From assembly GCA_009841335.1 (NCBI GenBank), contig VXLY01000090.1, positions 1 to 54,291 on the forward strand: a stretch of DNA of 54,291 nt, written 5' to 3'. The translations under genes and the position numbers were made by a program. Below, piece by piece: positions 44,442-54,091 of the stretch. The notes beneath the pieces are model-generated. The model saw nothing but the letters and a program-made list of their open reading frames with translations, was not told the origin of the DNA and ran no database searches. This stretch comes from Rhodothermaceae bacterium. Its GTDB lineage: Bacteria; Bacteroidota; Rhodothermia; Rhodothermales; Bin80. The number at the start of each line of letters is the position of its first letter. The first letter of the stretch is position 1.

Positions 44442-47400
44442 ATGTCAAACGAGTTTATAGAAAGCCACAAGCGTAGCCACGGTCGCCGAACTGGAGATAA
44501 GTACGAAGAGCTCCTCTTTGCGTATTGGTGCCTAAGGATGACAGTGGAGCCTGAAATACTTCGTGTGACGCACGAAGTACGTGGATTAGAGCCCGCTGAC
44601 GACGTTGTTGTAGAATATGACACAAGAATCAAGTGCTATCAGGCAAAGCATTCAACCGGTCTCCATTCGCTAATTAGCCTAAATGAATTGACGACCCCCC
44701 CAGTTACGGGCAAACCACCATTACTTAGCCGCCTCTCAAAAGTATGGGAAGGATTACGATCTAAAGGCAAGCAAGTTGAGCTTCATATCTATACAAACCG
44801 GGCGGCGGGACCAGATCTCGGGAGAATATTAGACGACGATCAAATTAAGGAAAGTGTTCTTGGCCATAAAGAACATGTCGCTTTACACACCCAGTTGGTA
44901 AACGCAGTGTCGCTAAGCTCCGCCGATGACATATCGGATTTCCTCCGAAGCTTACGGTTCAACCTTCGGCAACCAAACGTAGATGAGCTTAAGGATGAAA
45001 TTAAGAAGGATTGGCTAAGAGATCACCTTGGCTTAAAACCAGAAGAAGCATATGATCTCCTAATGGAGCATGTCGATAGATGGTTTCAAGAACCTAAGTC
45101 GCGTCCGATTAGACGTGAGGAGGTACTTGAAGCACTACAAATTGATCAAACCTCGCTTCTGCAACACTTCCCAGTTAACTGGAACACTTTTATTCCATGG
45201 CCAAATTTTGAAAAAGGAGTAATTAGAGCGTTGAATGAGACGGAGCAAGGATATACTGCGCTCATCGGACCACCTGGAAGTGGCAAGTCAACATTTATTA
45301 CCCAATTAATCAAAAGAATCCGGAAACAGCGAGTAAGAATTATTCGATATTATTGCTTTACGAGTGGGGACGATGTTAACTACTCGACTCGTTTGAGTCG
45401 AGGCGAATTCCTAAAATCCCTGATAGAACAGCTATATCTCGAGTGTAGCGAGTTGGAATCAAAAGGAGGTCAACGATATGAATATTCACCGGAAAAGCTC
45501 GCTACTCTCCTAACTTATGTCGGGAAGGTTCTAAAAGATCGGGGCAAATACTTGGTGTTTATAGTAGATGGAATTGATCACCTTGTTAGAAACAATCCCC
45601 ACGCTTCAGATGACATACTGAATATTTTCCCTCGTCAACTCCCAGAGGGTGTCATATGTCTTCTTGGATGCCAAGGGCCTCAGTATTTTCCCAACTTTAT
45701 AAGGCGTGAGTGTAAGGGCCAAAGAACATTTAACTTGCCTCCTTTCACTCTGTCGCAAACGCACAGCTACCTGTCGAAACATCTAAATAATCAGTCTCCG
45801 CACTGCTTAGCGGATGTGCTGCGGCCCATACATAGCAAGTGCAAGGGCTTGCCACTTTACCTACGTTACATGGCAAAGAGATTGCGCATGGACAGCGATC
45901 GAACGCCTAAAACGCTAGTTGATCAATTTCCAGAGTACGACGGAAACATCGAGAGTTACTATGCGACTTTGTGGGATGAGCTTGGCAATGATAGTAGCAT
46001 TCAGCAGCTTTGTGGATTAGCCGCGCAGCTTCGATTTTCTGTCAAGAAAGCGGATTTGATCGAAATGGCTGATGTCAGTGGCAACTTTGAAGGGGCTCGG
46101 CAATTCCGCAGGATAGAGCATCTGTTGCTGAGTAAGACTGATGGATATTCACTCTTCCATGAAAGTTTCCGGATTTTCGTTTCGAGGGAATTGGGCTCGG
46201 CAATTAAAAATGACCTTGACAGCAAAATTCTGCAGTACCTAAAGGATCGGATCTATAGTCAAACATGGTTTCAGCATGCCCATGAATATGCCGAGAAGTG
46301 TGGAGATGATGGATATTTGACGGAGAACTTCGGGTGGGCTTATGTAAACAGGGCTATTTCACACGGGCGCGAACCTGAAGAGATAGTTAAAGTGCTGAGG
46401 ACGGCCATTAGAGCAGCAACAAGAAGGCGAAATTTTGTTGCAGTTGCTGAGATATCGTTGTTGGTCGCCCACACAAGCAACCGCCTGGACTACCATTTGG
46501 ACAGGACGGACTTACTAAAAGCAATGACTCTTTTGGGTAATTCTGAGACAGTTCTGGGTGGAATTACTGGTGGTGGAGAGAATTTAAAACTGAACTATCA
46601 AAATGCTAGCCTATTGATATCAATGGCCAATTATGGGGATCTGGAGCGACGGCAGAGCATCGCTGATGATTTTATTGATCGTATGGATTTGTCGGCAATG
46701 CGTCAAGATTTATCTAATAAGGCAATTGAGTTGATAGCTATTTATCGGCCGGGAGACGTAGCGAAGCTAGTAAAGTTATTTGCAAGATTATCAGAAAACA
46801 ATAGAGATGCAGTTTTGAGAAGATTGTTGCGTCTCCTGTACGATAAGAGAAAGTTTGGGACAATTCGAACACTGAAAAAATGGCTGCAGTCTTTGAAAGA
46901 ATGGGCAGAGTTGAGTGGGGCTTGGTATTTCTGGATTGCGCAGAATGAGTACAGAATTCGAAGAGATACTTGCGTACATCACATCATAAAGGCAGGGCAA
47001 ACTACTCGGGATCCGTCTCAAAATGTATTACTAAGTGAGATGGTTTGGAAATTGAATGGTTATCGACAGCTTGCGACTTCTCTATTGGCTGGGTTGAATT
47101 CAAACAGGAAGGAAATCATTTCAATGGATGATTTAGTGGGTGGGTTGAATTTCGGTGCAATTAGAGCATATGTTCGAATGCTTCTATGTCTTGGTCGGGG
47201 GAAAGAAGTTGATGTTTTGGAGAAGTACACGAGTACCAAAGCTACGATGCAAACATTGTATGTTCGTACTAACATCAAGATAATCATAGCTCTAGAAAAT
47301 GATGGAAATGCAATAAAGAATGTCCTGGCTCAACTCACTTCTGAACGAAAAGAAGCCGTTGAGGAAAGCTCCGATGTTCGAATGGCAATACACCACGACC

Positions 47401-50400
47401 TGCCAGAATTATTGCACGATGTATTTTCCAAGTATAGTTCAAGCGGGGGAAATGTGAAGCAGTTTGCAGATGAACTCAGAAATAGGTATATCGGGGGCAG
47501 TATTCAAATTAGTAATTATGTGTTACTGAAAGCACTAAGTCATGTGAATGGCGCAAATTGGGAATTGAAATCATTTTTGAAGGATGAATACGAAATAATT
47601 ATTGATGATACTCTGGAAACCCAAGCGCGCACCAGCGAATTATTGGAACTTACTGAGCTTGCAGCAAAATCAGGATTTAGTGGATTAGCGAAAACATGGC
47701 TTCGAGAGGCCATTGGCGCGTCACGGGGGTATGGTTATCGGAAGGATGCAACATTAAGTCTACTTATAGATGCGTTGAAGGTCGCCATCAAGCGGGGAAT
47801 ATCTGATCCGCCTTCCAGGATAGCACAGATAGCTGACTGGAATTTGTTAGTTGCGAAGTTTACGGATGGAACGGAGACCAAGTGGTTTCCTCGTGCCCTT
47901 TACGATGTAGTTTTGAACTTCAATCACAATCTTGCACTGCAACTGCTAGTTGCTTACGACGAATACTTGCCGGCATGGCAGTTCCACGATGCAATAAAAC
48001 AGTTTATTGCTACTTGGGAGGAAGGGGCTACTGAGATTGCATACCTCTGTACTGAATTAATTGGTGAGCATTCATGGGAGAATCCCTACGCAAATAAGTT
48101 CAAGGCTAGAATTTCCTTGCTGGAGCGTGTGACGAAAAAAGATCCAGAAAATGCTGATTGGATCGCTAAGCAGATTCAGGTTTTTCTACTAACAGAAGTG
48201 CCTCCAGATATACGCAGCCCGTTTATTGAGGAGTTCAATAAAGTTGCAGAGAAATCCAATCTGCGCAAGATTGAAGATGCATCAGTTTATACAAGGGCGG
48301 ATTTAGAGACTTCAAGTTTTACATTGGATTCAACGTTTGTAATCGGTGACAAGGAAATTACGATGGCGGAATTGCCGGAACATCTGTCACAGTCAATTGA
48401 GGTTTTTACTAGCTGCGTCCATTCTCTCGAGGCAGAGAAAAAGACCTACGAATATAGAGAAGAAATCTCTGATGCCATAGGGAGATTATTAAACCAGGCA
48501 AGTAAAAAATCCGATGTGAAAAAGCTATACGAATTCGTTCGAGCGAACGAAGAGATTGAGTCAACTAGTAGGTTATTGATTGCACGGGCACTTTTGAATT
48601 GGGGTGACACCGATCGAGCAAAGAGTCTGTGCAAAAATGTATTCTATGATGATAATAAATATGGTACATGGAACCCTGACGTAGAATCATTTGAATTACT
48701 GGCAGGTCTTGATCATGAGTATGCAATTGAAGTACTTTTGTCATTCGTGGAGCAACGCATCCAGGAATATGCCTGGGTAGGGAATGGAATATACCTTTTG
48801 TTTACTAGGGCTTTAGATCGGTTGGGGGACGAATATACCGATACAATCCATGAGCTGTACTCGTCATATAGTCGATTTATTGAACACCAATTTGAAAGTC
48901 TAGAAACTGATGTCCCAAGTCCTTACCAATGGGTGAGGGACAATCCGCAGAGTAGAGCAGATTTCGAGACCACCGTCCTGAAGTTTGTTGCAACGGAGTG
49001 GGAAACGCCGGCATTATATCGCCGTGAGTCTCTTATGAACCTTGTATACAAGGTCGCTCTGCGCCAATCAAAATTAATCATACCCTGGCTCATAGGTCTT
49101 CTAGAAAAAAATAACCGTACGGTGTCTGAGCAGGCAGCCGTTGTTTTACATTCAATTGCGTTGAGGAATCCACAGCTGTTGGGAGATTACTGGAATGAAC
49201 TGGTGTCTCACGTAGAAAAGCCTCACTTTACGCAAGTAACTCATATTTTAGGCTGCCTGGAGAATTTGGAATTGGCACCTGACGTAAAGGAATCAATACG
49301 GCAAACACTTAGGCGTATCAGGCCTACCATTTTGCCAGATCCAGTGATGATTTCTGGAGGAAGCCTACGACCGTCACCTACATTCAGAGGACTAGCTTGG
49401 GTAAGAACGGTGCCCGAGGTAGTAAAGGAGACTGTTAAAAACGTTGCCATGACGTTAGAAATGGATTTGAATGAGATTCAATGGCGAATTGAACGTGAAA
49501 TGAAGGATATGGGATATGATGAAGAATGCTCAAATCAGAAGTGGCAGCTTTACCGAGACGAGTTCACCAATCATGGATTAAAAACGTGGATCCCTTTTGA
49601 ATCATACGATTCTCATTTTGTGTGGCATGCGCTAAACAGGATCGTCGAACAAAGAGTACGTGCATCATCAATGGATTTGACATCTCTTACAGGCACAATC
49701 GGGCTGTATGATCCAGTGAACCTTATAGTGCATGAAAAGCCGCGACCTATAGATATAAGCGTTCCGCACGTTGATGAATCCCAGTTGAGGGACGTACCCA
49801 ATAGCATTGAAGCGTGGGTGAGTTTTCAAGATGAGCCAGCTATCAAAAGGACCATCCTCGCAAATGAGTGGGTGAGCATAGTTGACGAATACGACGTATC
49901 GGCTGGTTGTGCTTCGGAAAGATGCAATAGGTATCCATTCCTTGCGTCCAAAGTGATTAGTGATATAATCCTACACCAGCGTTACTCTCCCGAACCAAAC
50001 GAGTGTGTAGTACAAATCGGACATAAGCCTCCCCACTTCACGATGACAAGACATACAGCTAAGGAACTGCTCAATCGAAGTTATGATAGAATTAATAATA
50101 TGCAAGTAAGGCCCGTGCCCCTTGTAGCTAAGCATTATGGCTGGCTATGGTCCCGGAGTCAGATGCACACGAGTATAGCCGGACGGTGGATCCGACAATA
50201 TGACTTACAATGGAAAAGCACTGAAAGTCTGGATTTGTGTCGAAATGGACATGTTGTTCAGCGTTTTTTTGAATGGAAGGATGGAGCCAAGGCAGATCCT
50301 TATACTTACCACCCTGTTGGCAGTGGCGCACGCCTAAGTGTTAGATCTGATTTTTTGGAAAGAATAATGGACGCTTACAACTTGAGACTCATAATTGTAA

Positions 50401-50459
50401 GCGATCGAACGCGCCGACTCAACTCTCGTATGGGTCTAACCTCGGAGTCGCCTAAGTAA
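44442..50459 (+). CDS. Cap4-like nuclease fused to STAND NTPase, Avs-like, 2005 residues
   Basis: A 2005-residue three-part protein. Residues about 10-200 resemble the Cap4/DUF4297 restriction-like nuclease: GDKYEELLFAYWCLR, then Glu45, Asp53-Asp54 and Gln67-Ala-Lys69-His (PD-(D/E)xK style). Next is a STAND-type NTPase: Walker A GPPGSGKS (276-283) and Walker B LVFIVDGIDHL (371-381), where the DGxDH form is typical of STAND ATPases, then a winged-helix-like part (DGYSLFHESFRIFV). The remaining 1300 residues are helical repeats of TPR/HEAT character, a common phage-protein sensor layout. Size and order match Avs proteins. Bases are visibly AT-richer than in flanking genes, suggesting separate acquisition. 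The phage trigger is unknown. Confidence 0.82.
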   Translation: MSNEFIESHKRSHGRRTGDKYEELLFAYWCLRMTVEPEILRVTHEVRGLEPADDVVVEYDTRIKCYQAKHSTGLHSLISLNELTTPPVTGKPPLLSRLSKVWEGLRSKGKQVELHIYTNRAAGPDLGRILDDDQIKESVLGHKEHVALHTQLVNAVSLSSADDISDFLRSLRFNLRQPNVDELKDEIKKDWLRDHLGLKPEEAYDLLMEHVDRWFQEPKSRPIRREEVLEALQIDQTSLLQHFPVNWNTFIPWPNFEKGVIRALNETEQGYTALIGPPGSGKSTFITQLIKRIRKQRVRIIRYYCFTSGDDVNYSTRLSRGEFLKSLIEQLYLECSELESKGGQRYEYSPEKLATLLTYVGKVLKDRGKYLVFIVDGIDHLVRNNPHASDDILNIFPRQLPEGVICLLGCQGPQYFPNFIRRECKGQRTFNLPPFTLSQTHSYLSKHLNNQSPHCLADVLRPIHSKCKGLPLYLRYMAKRLRMDSDRTPKTLVDQFPEYDGNIESYYATLWDELGNDSSIQQLCGLAAQLRFSVKKADLIEMADVSGNFEGARQFRRIEHLLLSKTDGYSLFHESFRIFVSRELGSAIKNDLDSKILQYLKDRIYSQTWFQHAHEYAEKCGDDGYLTENFGWAYVNRAISHGREPEEIVKVLRTAIRAATRRRNFVAVAEISLLVAHTSNRLDYHLDRTDLLKAMTLLGNSETVLGGITGGGENLKLNYQNASLLISMANYGDLERRQSIADDFIDRMDLSAMRQDLSNKAIELIAIYRPGDVAKLVKLFARLSENNRDAVLRRLLRLLYDKRKFGTIRTLKKWLQSLKEWAELSGAWYFWIAQNEYRIRRDTCVHHIIKAGQTTRDPSQNVLLSEMVWKLNGYRQLATSLLAGLNSNRKEIISMDDLVGGLNFGAIRAYVRMLLCLGRGKEVDVLEKYTSTKATMQTLYVRTNIKIIIALENDGNAIKNVLAQLTSERKEAVEESSDVRMAIHHDLPELLHDVFSKYSSSGGNVKQFADELRNRYIGGSIQISNYVLLKALSHVNGANWELKSFLKDEYEIIIDDTLETQARTSELLELTELAAKSGFSGLAKTWLREAIGASRGYGYRKDATLSLLIDALKVAIKRGISDPPSRIAQIADWNLLVAKFTDGTETKWFPRALYDVVLNFNHNLALQLLVAYDEYLPAWQFHDAIKQFIATWEEGATEIAYLCTELIGEHSWENPYANKFKARISLLERVTKKDPENADWIAKQIQVFLLTEVPPDIRSPFIEEFNKVAEKSNLRKIEDASVYTRADLETSSFTLDSTFVIGDKEITMAELPEHLSQSIEVFTSCVHSLEAEKKTYEYREEISDAIGRLLNQASKKSDVKKLYEFVRANEEIESTSRLLIARALLNWGDTDRAKSLCKNVFYDDNKYGTWNPDVESFELLAGLDHEYAIEVLLSFVEQRIQEYAWVGNGIYLLFTRALDRLGDEYTDTIHELYSSYSRFIEHQFESLETDVPSPYQWVRDNPQSRADFETTVLKFVATEWETPALYRRESLMNLVYKVALRQSKLIIPWLIGLLEKNNRTVSEQAAVVLHSIALRNPQLLGDYWNELVSHVEKPHFTQVTHILGCLENLELAPDVKESIRQTLRRIRPTILPDPVMISGGSLRPSPTFRGLAWVRTVPEVVKETVKNVAMTLEMDLNEIQWRIEREMKDMGYDEECSNQKWQLYRDEFTNHGLKTWIPFESYDSHFVWHALNRIVEQRVRASSMDLTSLTGTIGLYDPVNLIVHEKPRPIDISVPHVDESQLRDVPNSIEAWVSFQDEPAIKRTILANEWVSIVDEYDVSAGCASERCNRYPFLASKVISDIILHQRYSPEPNECVVQIGHKPPHFTMTRHTAKELLNRSYDRINNMQVRPVPLVAKHYGWLWSRSQMHTSIAGRWIRQYDLQWKSTESLDLCRNGHVVQRFFEWKDGAKADPYTYHPVGSGARLSVRSDFLERIMDAYNLRLIIVSDRTRRLNSRMGLTSESPK

Positions 50460-50636
50460 TAAAAAAAGAAGACGGTGCAGATTGTAGAAGTAAATGAAAA
50501 CTAGTTTAGGTCTGATAAAGCGATTAAAGGATATCACACGGTTCAAATAAGGTGTACAAAATAATTGAGATTTAATGCTTAGCGTCCCACGGCCGGCTAC
50601 GCCAAGAAAAAGCCCGGATTGCATAAAAAACCAATA

Positions 50637-53600
50637 ATGGATACAGTTCCCACCCTAATTGATAACCAGAATGGGAACACGCTGGCTCAAGCGCTGGCTG
50701 AGACTCTGACAAAGAGTGATTCCAGACAAGAAACTCATAGCTCATCCGTCAGGGAACTGCGTATAGCGACGGCTTTTTTCAGTCCAGCAGGATTCAAATA
50801 CATTGCTGATCACCTGAAAGATATTTCAGATGTGCGTCTCCTGCTTGGAGCTGATCCCGGTGGTCTTCCGATCCCTGACTCCAAGCGACTGGATGAAACA
50901 CCTGCTGATCGTGAACACCGACGTATCAGTACAGCATGGGAAAACCAGGTAAAAACTCTCACACATGAGCGTGATCAATTGCCGTTTAACCGGACCAGCC
51001 GCGCAGCGCTGGAAGCATTGATCATAGCCCTTCGCCATGGTAACATGCAGGTGCGACGATATACCAAGTCCTTTCTGCATGCCAAAGCCTACATCCATGG
51101 CTCTCACACAGATGGAGGGATCATTACCGGTTCGTCAAACCTTACACGGGCTGGTCTTACGCAAAACCTTGAATTGAATCTGGGCTGCTTCAATCCCCCC
51201 ATTGTTCGTGAAGCCAGACGGTGGTTTGATGATCTCTGGGACGATGCATCACCATATGATCTGGCTGAAATCTATGAAGTAGTTTTTGAATCACGCTCTC
51301 CCTGGAGCATTTTCGTTCGGGTGCTCTGGCAACTCTACCACAGCGAGATTGGAGAAGAAATCCAAGAGGAAGACAACCTTCCCCTTACAACTTTTCAGAA
51401 GCATGGCGTCGCTCGTGCGCTTAGGCTGATCCGAGAACGGGGAGGTGCGATTGTAGCAGATGAGGTCGGTCTTGGAAAAACGTTTATCGCCGGGGAGATT
51501 CTGCAAATTTATAGTGATCGTCGCCAGCGCGCACTATTGGTCTGCCCTGCTGCATTACGTGACAGCACATGGAGGCAATTTCTAAATGAATACGGAGTGT
51601 CTCGTGCCATAGAGTGCGTATCCTTTGAACAGTTAGCAGGCGACCGGCAATTGTTCGACAAACAGCATCCCAACGCAAAAAAAAGACACTTGAAGCGTTC
51701 GCTGGATGAATACCAACTTATCATAGTTGACGAAGCGCACAACTACCGCAATCCCACTGCGCCCACCCGGGCAGCAGTGTTGCGTCGCCTTCTATTTGGC
51801 AAAAAAAGGGACTTGCTTCTTCTTACGGCAACCCCTGTTAACAACTCCCTCTGGGATCTATACCATCTCATTCACTTTTTCCTGCGACAAGATGCCCATC
51901 TGGCTGATCGGGGAGTACTTTCAATCCGACAGCGTTTCGTCCGAGCCATGCGGACCAACCCCACTGACCTCAACCCGGATGTACTCTATCCGATTATTGA
52001 CGCGACCACGGTCAAGCGGACCCGCCAGTTTGTGAAAAAACACTATTCCGGTGACACTATCAAGGGGCCAGACGGAAAGCCCAGGGCCATCATATTTCCC
52101 AAACCCAAAGCGATTACCGTTCGCTACGCACTGGAAGATCAATTGCCTGGATTCTTCGACCAACTTGAAGAATCACTGGATTCCGATGGGGATAGAAATA
52201 TTCTGTTCGCCCGCTACATGCCGGAAGCGTACCGGATAGAATCGCTGGATCAGGATGAGACACGCCACGCGCGAGCCATGACTGGACTCCTGCGGTCAGG
52301 GCTACTGAAACGATTTGAATCTTCCTGTTTTGCCTTTAGAGAAACGATTCAAAAAATGATCCTGCAACATGACCATTTTCTCCAAGCTCTCGAAATGGGA
52401 CATGTTGTAACCACGGCTTTCCTACAGGATATTTCAGGCGATGATGAAAGTCTATTTGAGTACCTATTAGAAAAGCATTCCGAAAACATTGCTGATGCCA
52501 GGTGTTTCGACATTACTCGCCTGAAAAACGACGTGGTACGCGATCGGGATCTCCTGCAGAGTCTAGAAGATTCTGCAACCTCTATCTCTAACGAAAGCGA
52601 TGCCAAGCTAAAAGCATTGTCGGATGTGCTCGTCAAAATCGCCGCACAGGCGGAATATGAGGCATCCGACTACATTGACGAAACGCAGAAACGAAAGGTA
52701 TTGATCTTTTCTTCCTTTGCAGATTCCGTTAAATGGATCTGGGATTTCCTCAAACAGGAGCTTGAAAAGCGCCCCGAACTTGCGCCATACCGAGGTCGGC
52801 TTACAGCTGTGAGCGGGTCGCATACCTTTGGCGGAGTTTCCAAGGATGATGCCGTTCTGGGATTTGCTCCCGTCTCCATGCAGGCGGGCCCGGGTGCAGA
52901 TGAAGATCAATATGACATCATGGTCACCACAGATATCTTGGCCGAGGGTGTCAACCTGCAGCAGTGTCGACACATCATCAACTACGATGTACCATGGAAT
53001 CCGATGCGGCTGGTACAGCGACACGGCCGTATCGACCGAATCAATAGTCCCCACAGGCGGGTATTCCTACGGACCATCTTCCCCGCCGACCGGCTTGATG
53101 AATTACTGAACTTGGAAACGCGAATTTTAGGGAAGCTGTCCATGGCAGCAGCCAGTGTAGGCGTTATAGCTCCGCTGGAAAAGGGGGCGCACGGCGATCA
53201 GGTGTTTACAGAAACACGCCAGGAAATCGAAAAACTGCTCTTGGAAGACGCGTCTCTCTTTGAACTTGGAGGAACGGTGGCAGCTACTCAGACGGGCGAA
53301 GAATATCGGCAAACTCTCCGGAAAGCCTATCAGGATCTGGGCAGGAATATTGCCATGCTGCCGTGGAAGGCTGGCTCGGGCATGAGAAGAGGTAAGCAAC
53401 GCGGCCTGTTTTTCTGTGCTGTCGTGGGACATGATACCGATTATGAGCGCACATACCTACGCTTCATCCCGGCAACCCCTGAATGGGAACCAACCAGTGA
53501 AAAGAACTCCATCATTCATGAACTTGGAACATGCCTGCGCATGATTGAATGTGAGGAAGAAACCCCAACTTGGATCCCGGATGGGATTCATGAGCGGGTG

Positions 53601-54014
53601 TACGATTTCTGGGATATTGCACAGACCAATATCTTCGATCATTGGATGCGCGAGACGGACCCGGCTAATTTGCAACCAAAAGTTGGTCGCATCAATCATC
53701 AAGTGGCTGAATTTATTCGTGCGTATCCTCCAAGAGAAGTAAGTTCAAGTGATACAAAGGATGCTCTCGATATTCTAGAATCCCCTTGGCCGCGCCGAGA
53801 GCAAATCATGCTAAGCGGCTGGTTTAAGTCCGCAAATGACCAGGACCAACCAATAGATCAAGATCTCTCACGCGATCTTGTGAATAACATCTTGGAAACG
53901 GGCTTGGAAGCAAGCGAGCCTCCCCTACCCCTTCCACTCATAGAAAAAGACGATGTCAAGCTTCTTTGCTGGATGGCTATAGAATGCGAGAAAGATGACG
54001 GTGCAAAGATGTAA
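50637..54014 (+). CDS. PLD-nuclease / SNF2-family helicase
   Basis: A protein of about 1125 residues from ATG 50637 (an in-frame TTG at 50619 is the alternative). The N-terminal 200 residues form a phospholipase-D-type nuclease domain: His148-Ala-Lys150 in SFLHAKAYIHG and GSSN (165-168) in ITGSSNLTRAGL. Then a superfamily 2 SNF2-type helicase: motif I DEVGLGKT (275-282), motif II DEAH (365-368), motif III LLLTATPVNN, motif V TDILAEGVNLQQ and motif VI QRHGRIDR (794-801). The long C-terminus is unassigned. One PLD motif suggests dimerisation for cleavage, as in BfiI and NgoAVII-like enzymes. It is probably the ATP-dependent translocase/nuclease partner of the methyltransferase at 39.4 kb. Confidence 0.87.
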   Translation: MDTVPTLIDNQNGNTLAQALAETLTKSDSRQETHSSSVRELRIATAFFSPAGFKYIADHLKDISDVRLLLGADPGGLPIPDSKRLDETPADREHRRISTAWENQVKTLTHERDQLPFNRTSRAALEALIIALRHGNMQVRRYTKSFLHAKAYIHGSHTDGGIITGSSNLTRAGLTQNLELNLGCFNPPIVREARRWFDDLWDDASPYDLAEIYEVVFESRSPWSIFVRVLWQLYHSEIGEEIQEEDNLPLTTFQKHGVARALRLIRERGGAIVADEVGLGKTFIAGEILQIYSDRRQRALLVCPAALRDSTWRQFLNEYGVSRAIECVSFEQLAGDRQLFDKQHPNAKKRHLKRSLDEYQLIIVDEAHNYRNPTAPTRAAVLRRLLFGKKRDLLLLTATPVNNSLWDLYHLIHFFLRQDAHLADRGVLSIRQRFVRAMRTNPTDLNPDVLYPIIDATTVKRTRQFVKKHYSGDTIKGPDGKPRAIIFPKPKAITVRYALEDQLPGFFDQLEESLDSDGDRNILFARYMPEAYRIESLDQDETRHARAMTGLLRSGLLKRFESSCFAFRETIQKMILQHDHFLQALEMGHVVTTAFLQDISGDDESLFEYLLEKHSENIADARCFDITRLKNDVVRDRDLLQSLEDSATSISNESDAKLKALSDVLVKIAAQAEYEASDYIDETQKRKVLIFSSFADSVKWIWDFLKQELEKRPELAPYRGRLTAVSGSHTFGGVSKDDAVLGFAPVSMQAGPGADEDQYDIMVTTDILAEGVNLQQCRHIINYDVPWNPMRLVQRHGRIDRINSPHRRVFLRTIFPADRLDELLNLETRILGKLSMAAASVGVIAPLEKGAHGDQVFTETRQEIEKLLLEDASLFELGGTVAATQTGEEYRQTLRKAYQDLGRNIAMLPWKAGSGMRRGKQRGLFFCAVVGHDTDYERTYLRFIPATPEWEPTSEKNSIIHELGTCLRMIECEEETPTWIPDGIHERVYDFWDIAQTNIFDHWMRETDPANLQPKVGRINHQVAEFIRAYPPREVSSSDTKDALDILESPWPRREQIMLSGWFKSANDQDQPIDQDLSRDLVNNILETGLEASEPPLPLPLIEKDDVKLLCWMAIECEKDDGAKM

Positions 54015-54091
54015 GTAGACATCCACCATCTCCCGTGACGGAGTATTGGTTTCGGGGTGCTGCTTCAAGAATCGCTAATATTTAAGCGTCA

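Noticed and set aside
39401-54014. Class 1 DISARM locus
   Set aside because: An Eco57I-type methyltransferase and an SNF2 helicase are present, but there is no DrmA helicase or DUF1998 DrmB gene, and the PLD domain is fused to the helicase.
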